This document shows, piece after piece, positions 63,777-64,000 of a stretch of 64,000 nt of DNA. This stretch comes from Myxococcales bacterium (lineage in GTDB: Bacteria; Myxococcota_A; UBA9042). The notes under the pieces were generated by a model. That model made no database searches, was not told where the DNA came from, and saw only the letters and a program-made list of their open reading frames with translations. Positions within the stretch are counted from its first letter, which is position 1. Each line of letters opens with the position of its first letter. The stretch spans positions 292,609 through 356,608 of the forward strand of contig CANLIC010000001.1 of the NCBI GenBank assembly GCA_947491025.1, read 5' to 3'. A program made the translations under genes and the position numbers.

Positions 63777-64000
63777 GAGGCGGCGTCCTGCGAGGTGACC
63801 GACCTGGCGCAATGACCCTGCGACCGGCAGTGGGCGAGGGTTCAGTGCCCACCAGATCCGATTGGAGATCGGCAGCCCCTGACGCCAGAACCAGAACACA
63901 CGTCGATCGCTAGCTGTGTTCGTGCGCGCTGCACATTTTCGTAGCACGATCGTCCGACGCGACGCTGCGGCGTCGTACACCGCGTGTCGTAGTTCGGCGA
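63777..64000. other. Downstream intergenic end of window
   Basis: No supported gene was found in the last 224 bases. A stretch near 63830-63853 ending CCACCA looks superficially like a tRNA 3' end but does not fold as one. Confidence 0.4.

Noticed and set aside
63825..63855. Possible tRNA 3' end (GGTTCA ... CCACCA)
   Set aside because: The T-arm has a mismatch, and no acceptor, anticodon or D-arm partner is found upstream.
62592..63980. 462-codon minus-strand frame opposite the HTTM-like gene
   Set aside because: Arg/Gln-rich shadow; the plus strand has ordered membrane helices and a GTGA-coupled start.

Overview
This is a high-GC (roughly 65-75% in most stretches sampled by eye) bacterial window. 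It suggests a free-living or predatory member of the Myxococcota/Bradymonadota part of the former Deltaproteobacteria. The evidence is indirect. There are many long secreted lipoproteins built from Cys/Asp-rich calcium-type repeats (slime-mold/Dicty repeats, MopE-like putative metal-binding motifs, thrombospondin type 3 repeats). OmpA proteins carry thrombospondin-3 linkers, and there are PEGA-TPR and DUF4398 lipoproteins. A eukaryote-type citrate synthase and a long VLCAD-like acyl-CoA dehydrogenase are also present. No rRNA, tRNA, CRISPR array, phage or insertion sequence was recognised, and the species cannot be named from the sequence alone.

Layout: 1-5.8 kb (+) is a surface-protein operon. 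It holds the C-terminal part of a Dicty-repeat protein, a stalk protein with CxGC repeats, a P-domain-like region and a private C-terminal head, and a 934-residue Dicty-repeat lipoprotein. A strong intrinsic terminator closes it. 6.2-16.3 kb (-) holds an RluA-family pseudouridine synthase, a giant (about 1,874-residue) MopE-repeat lipoprotein, and a TPR/HEAT periplasmic protein. 16.5-18.8 kb (+) encodes a protein with a B12-binding-like domain followed by two radical SAM domains. 19-21.3 kb (-) is a three-gene set of exported proteins. 21.4-25.6 kb (+) has a CAP-domain lipoprotein, a GT2 glycosyltransferase and an overlapping DUF4398/OmpA lipoprotein pair. 26.2-27.5 kb is a PEGA-TPR gene diverging from a DUF2752 gene. 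28-34 kb (-) is an slt-mutL-miaA operon. 34.2-35.7 kb (-) is a zinc-ribbon membrane protein, and 36-36.9 kb (+) an EamA transporter. 37.1-39.2 kb (+) is a paralogue of the first stalk protein, this time with a fibrinogen-like head. 40.3-41.9 kb (-) is an OmpA/TSP3 porin-like protein. 42.2-48.6 kb (+) holds a TIG-domain lipoprotein and an exported protein, followed by citrate synthase. 50-52 kb (-) is gamma-glutamyltransferase and 52.4-53.7 kb (+) a fold-III PLP decarboxylase. 53.8-55 kb (-) is a Cys-rich lipoprotein and 55.2-57 kb (+) an acyl-CoA dehydrogenase. 57.2-61.6 kb (-) holds GluQ-RS, a 953-residue TSP3 lipoprotein and a DUF5522 protein. 61.7-63.8 kb (+) is a translationally coupled pair of membrane proteins.

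The main theme is the cell surface: about ten large exported proteins with metal-binding or adhesive repeats sit among a few housekeeping genes. The best candidate for something undescribed is the pair of stalk proteins at 758-2806 and 37106-39208. They share N-terminal, CxGC, fibre-like and P-domain-like modules but carry unrelated C-terminal heads, and one copy is embedded in an operon with Dicty-repeat proteins that end in a shared C-terminal module. This looks like a modular, head-swapping adhesin system. Secondary points of interest are the tandem radical SAM protein, the PLP decarboxylase that has lost its usual catalytic Cys and Tyr, and the gamma-glutamyltransferase with a proline-rich insertion.
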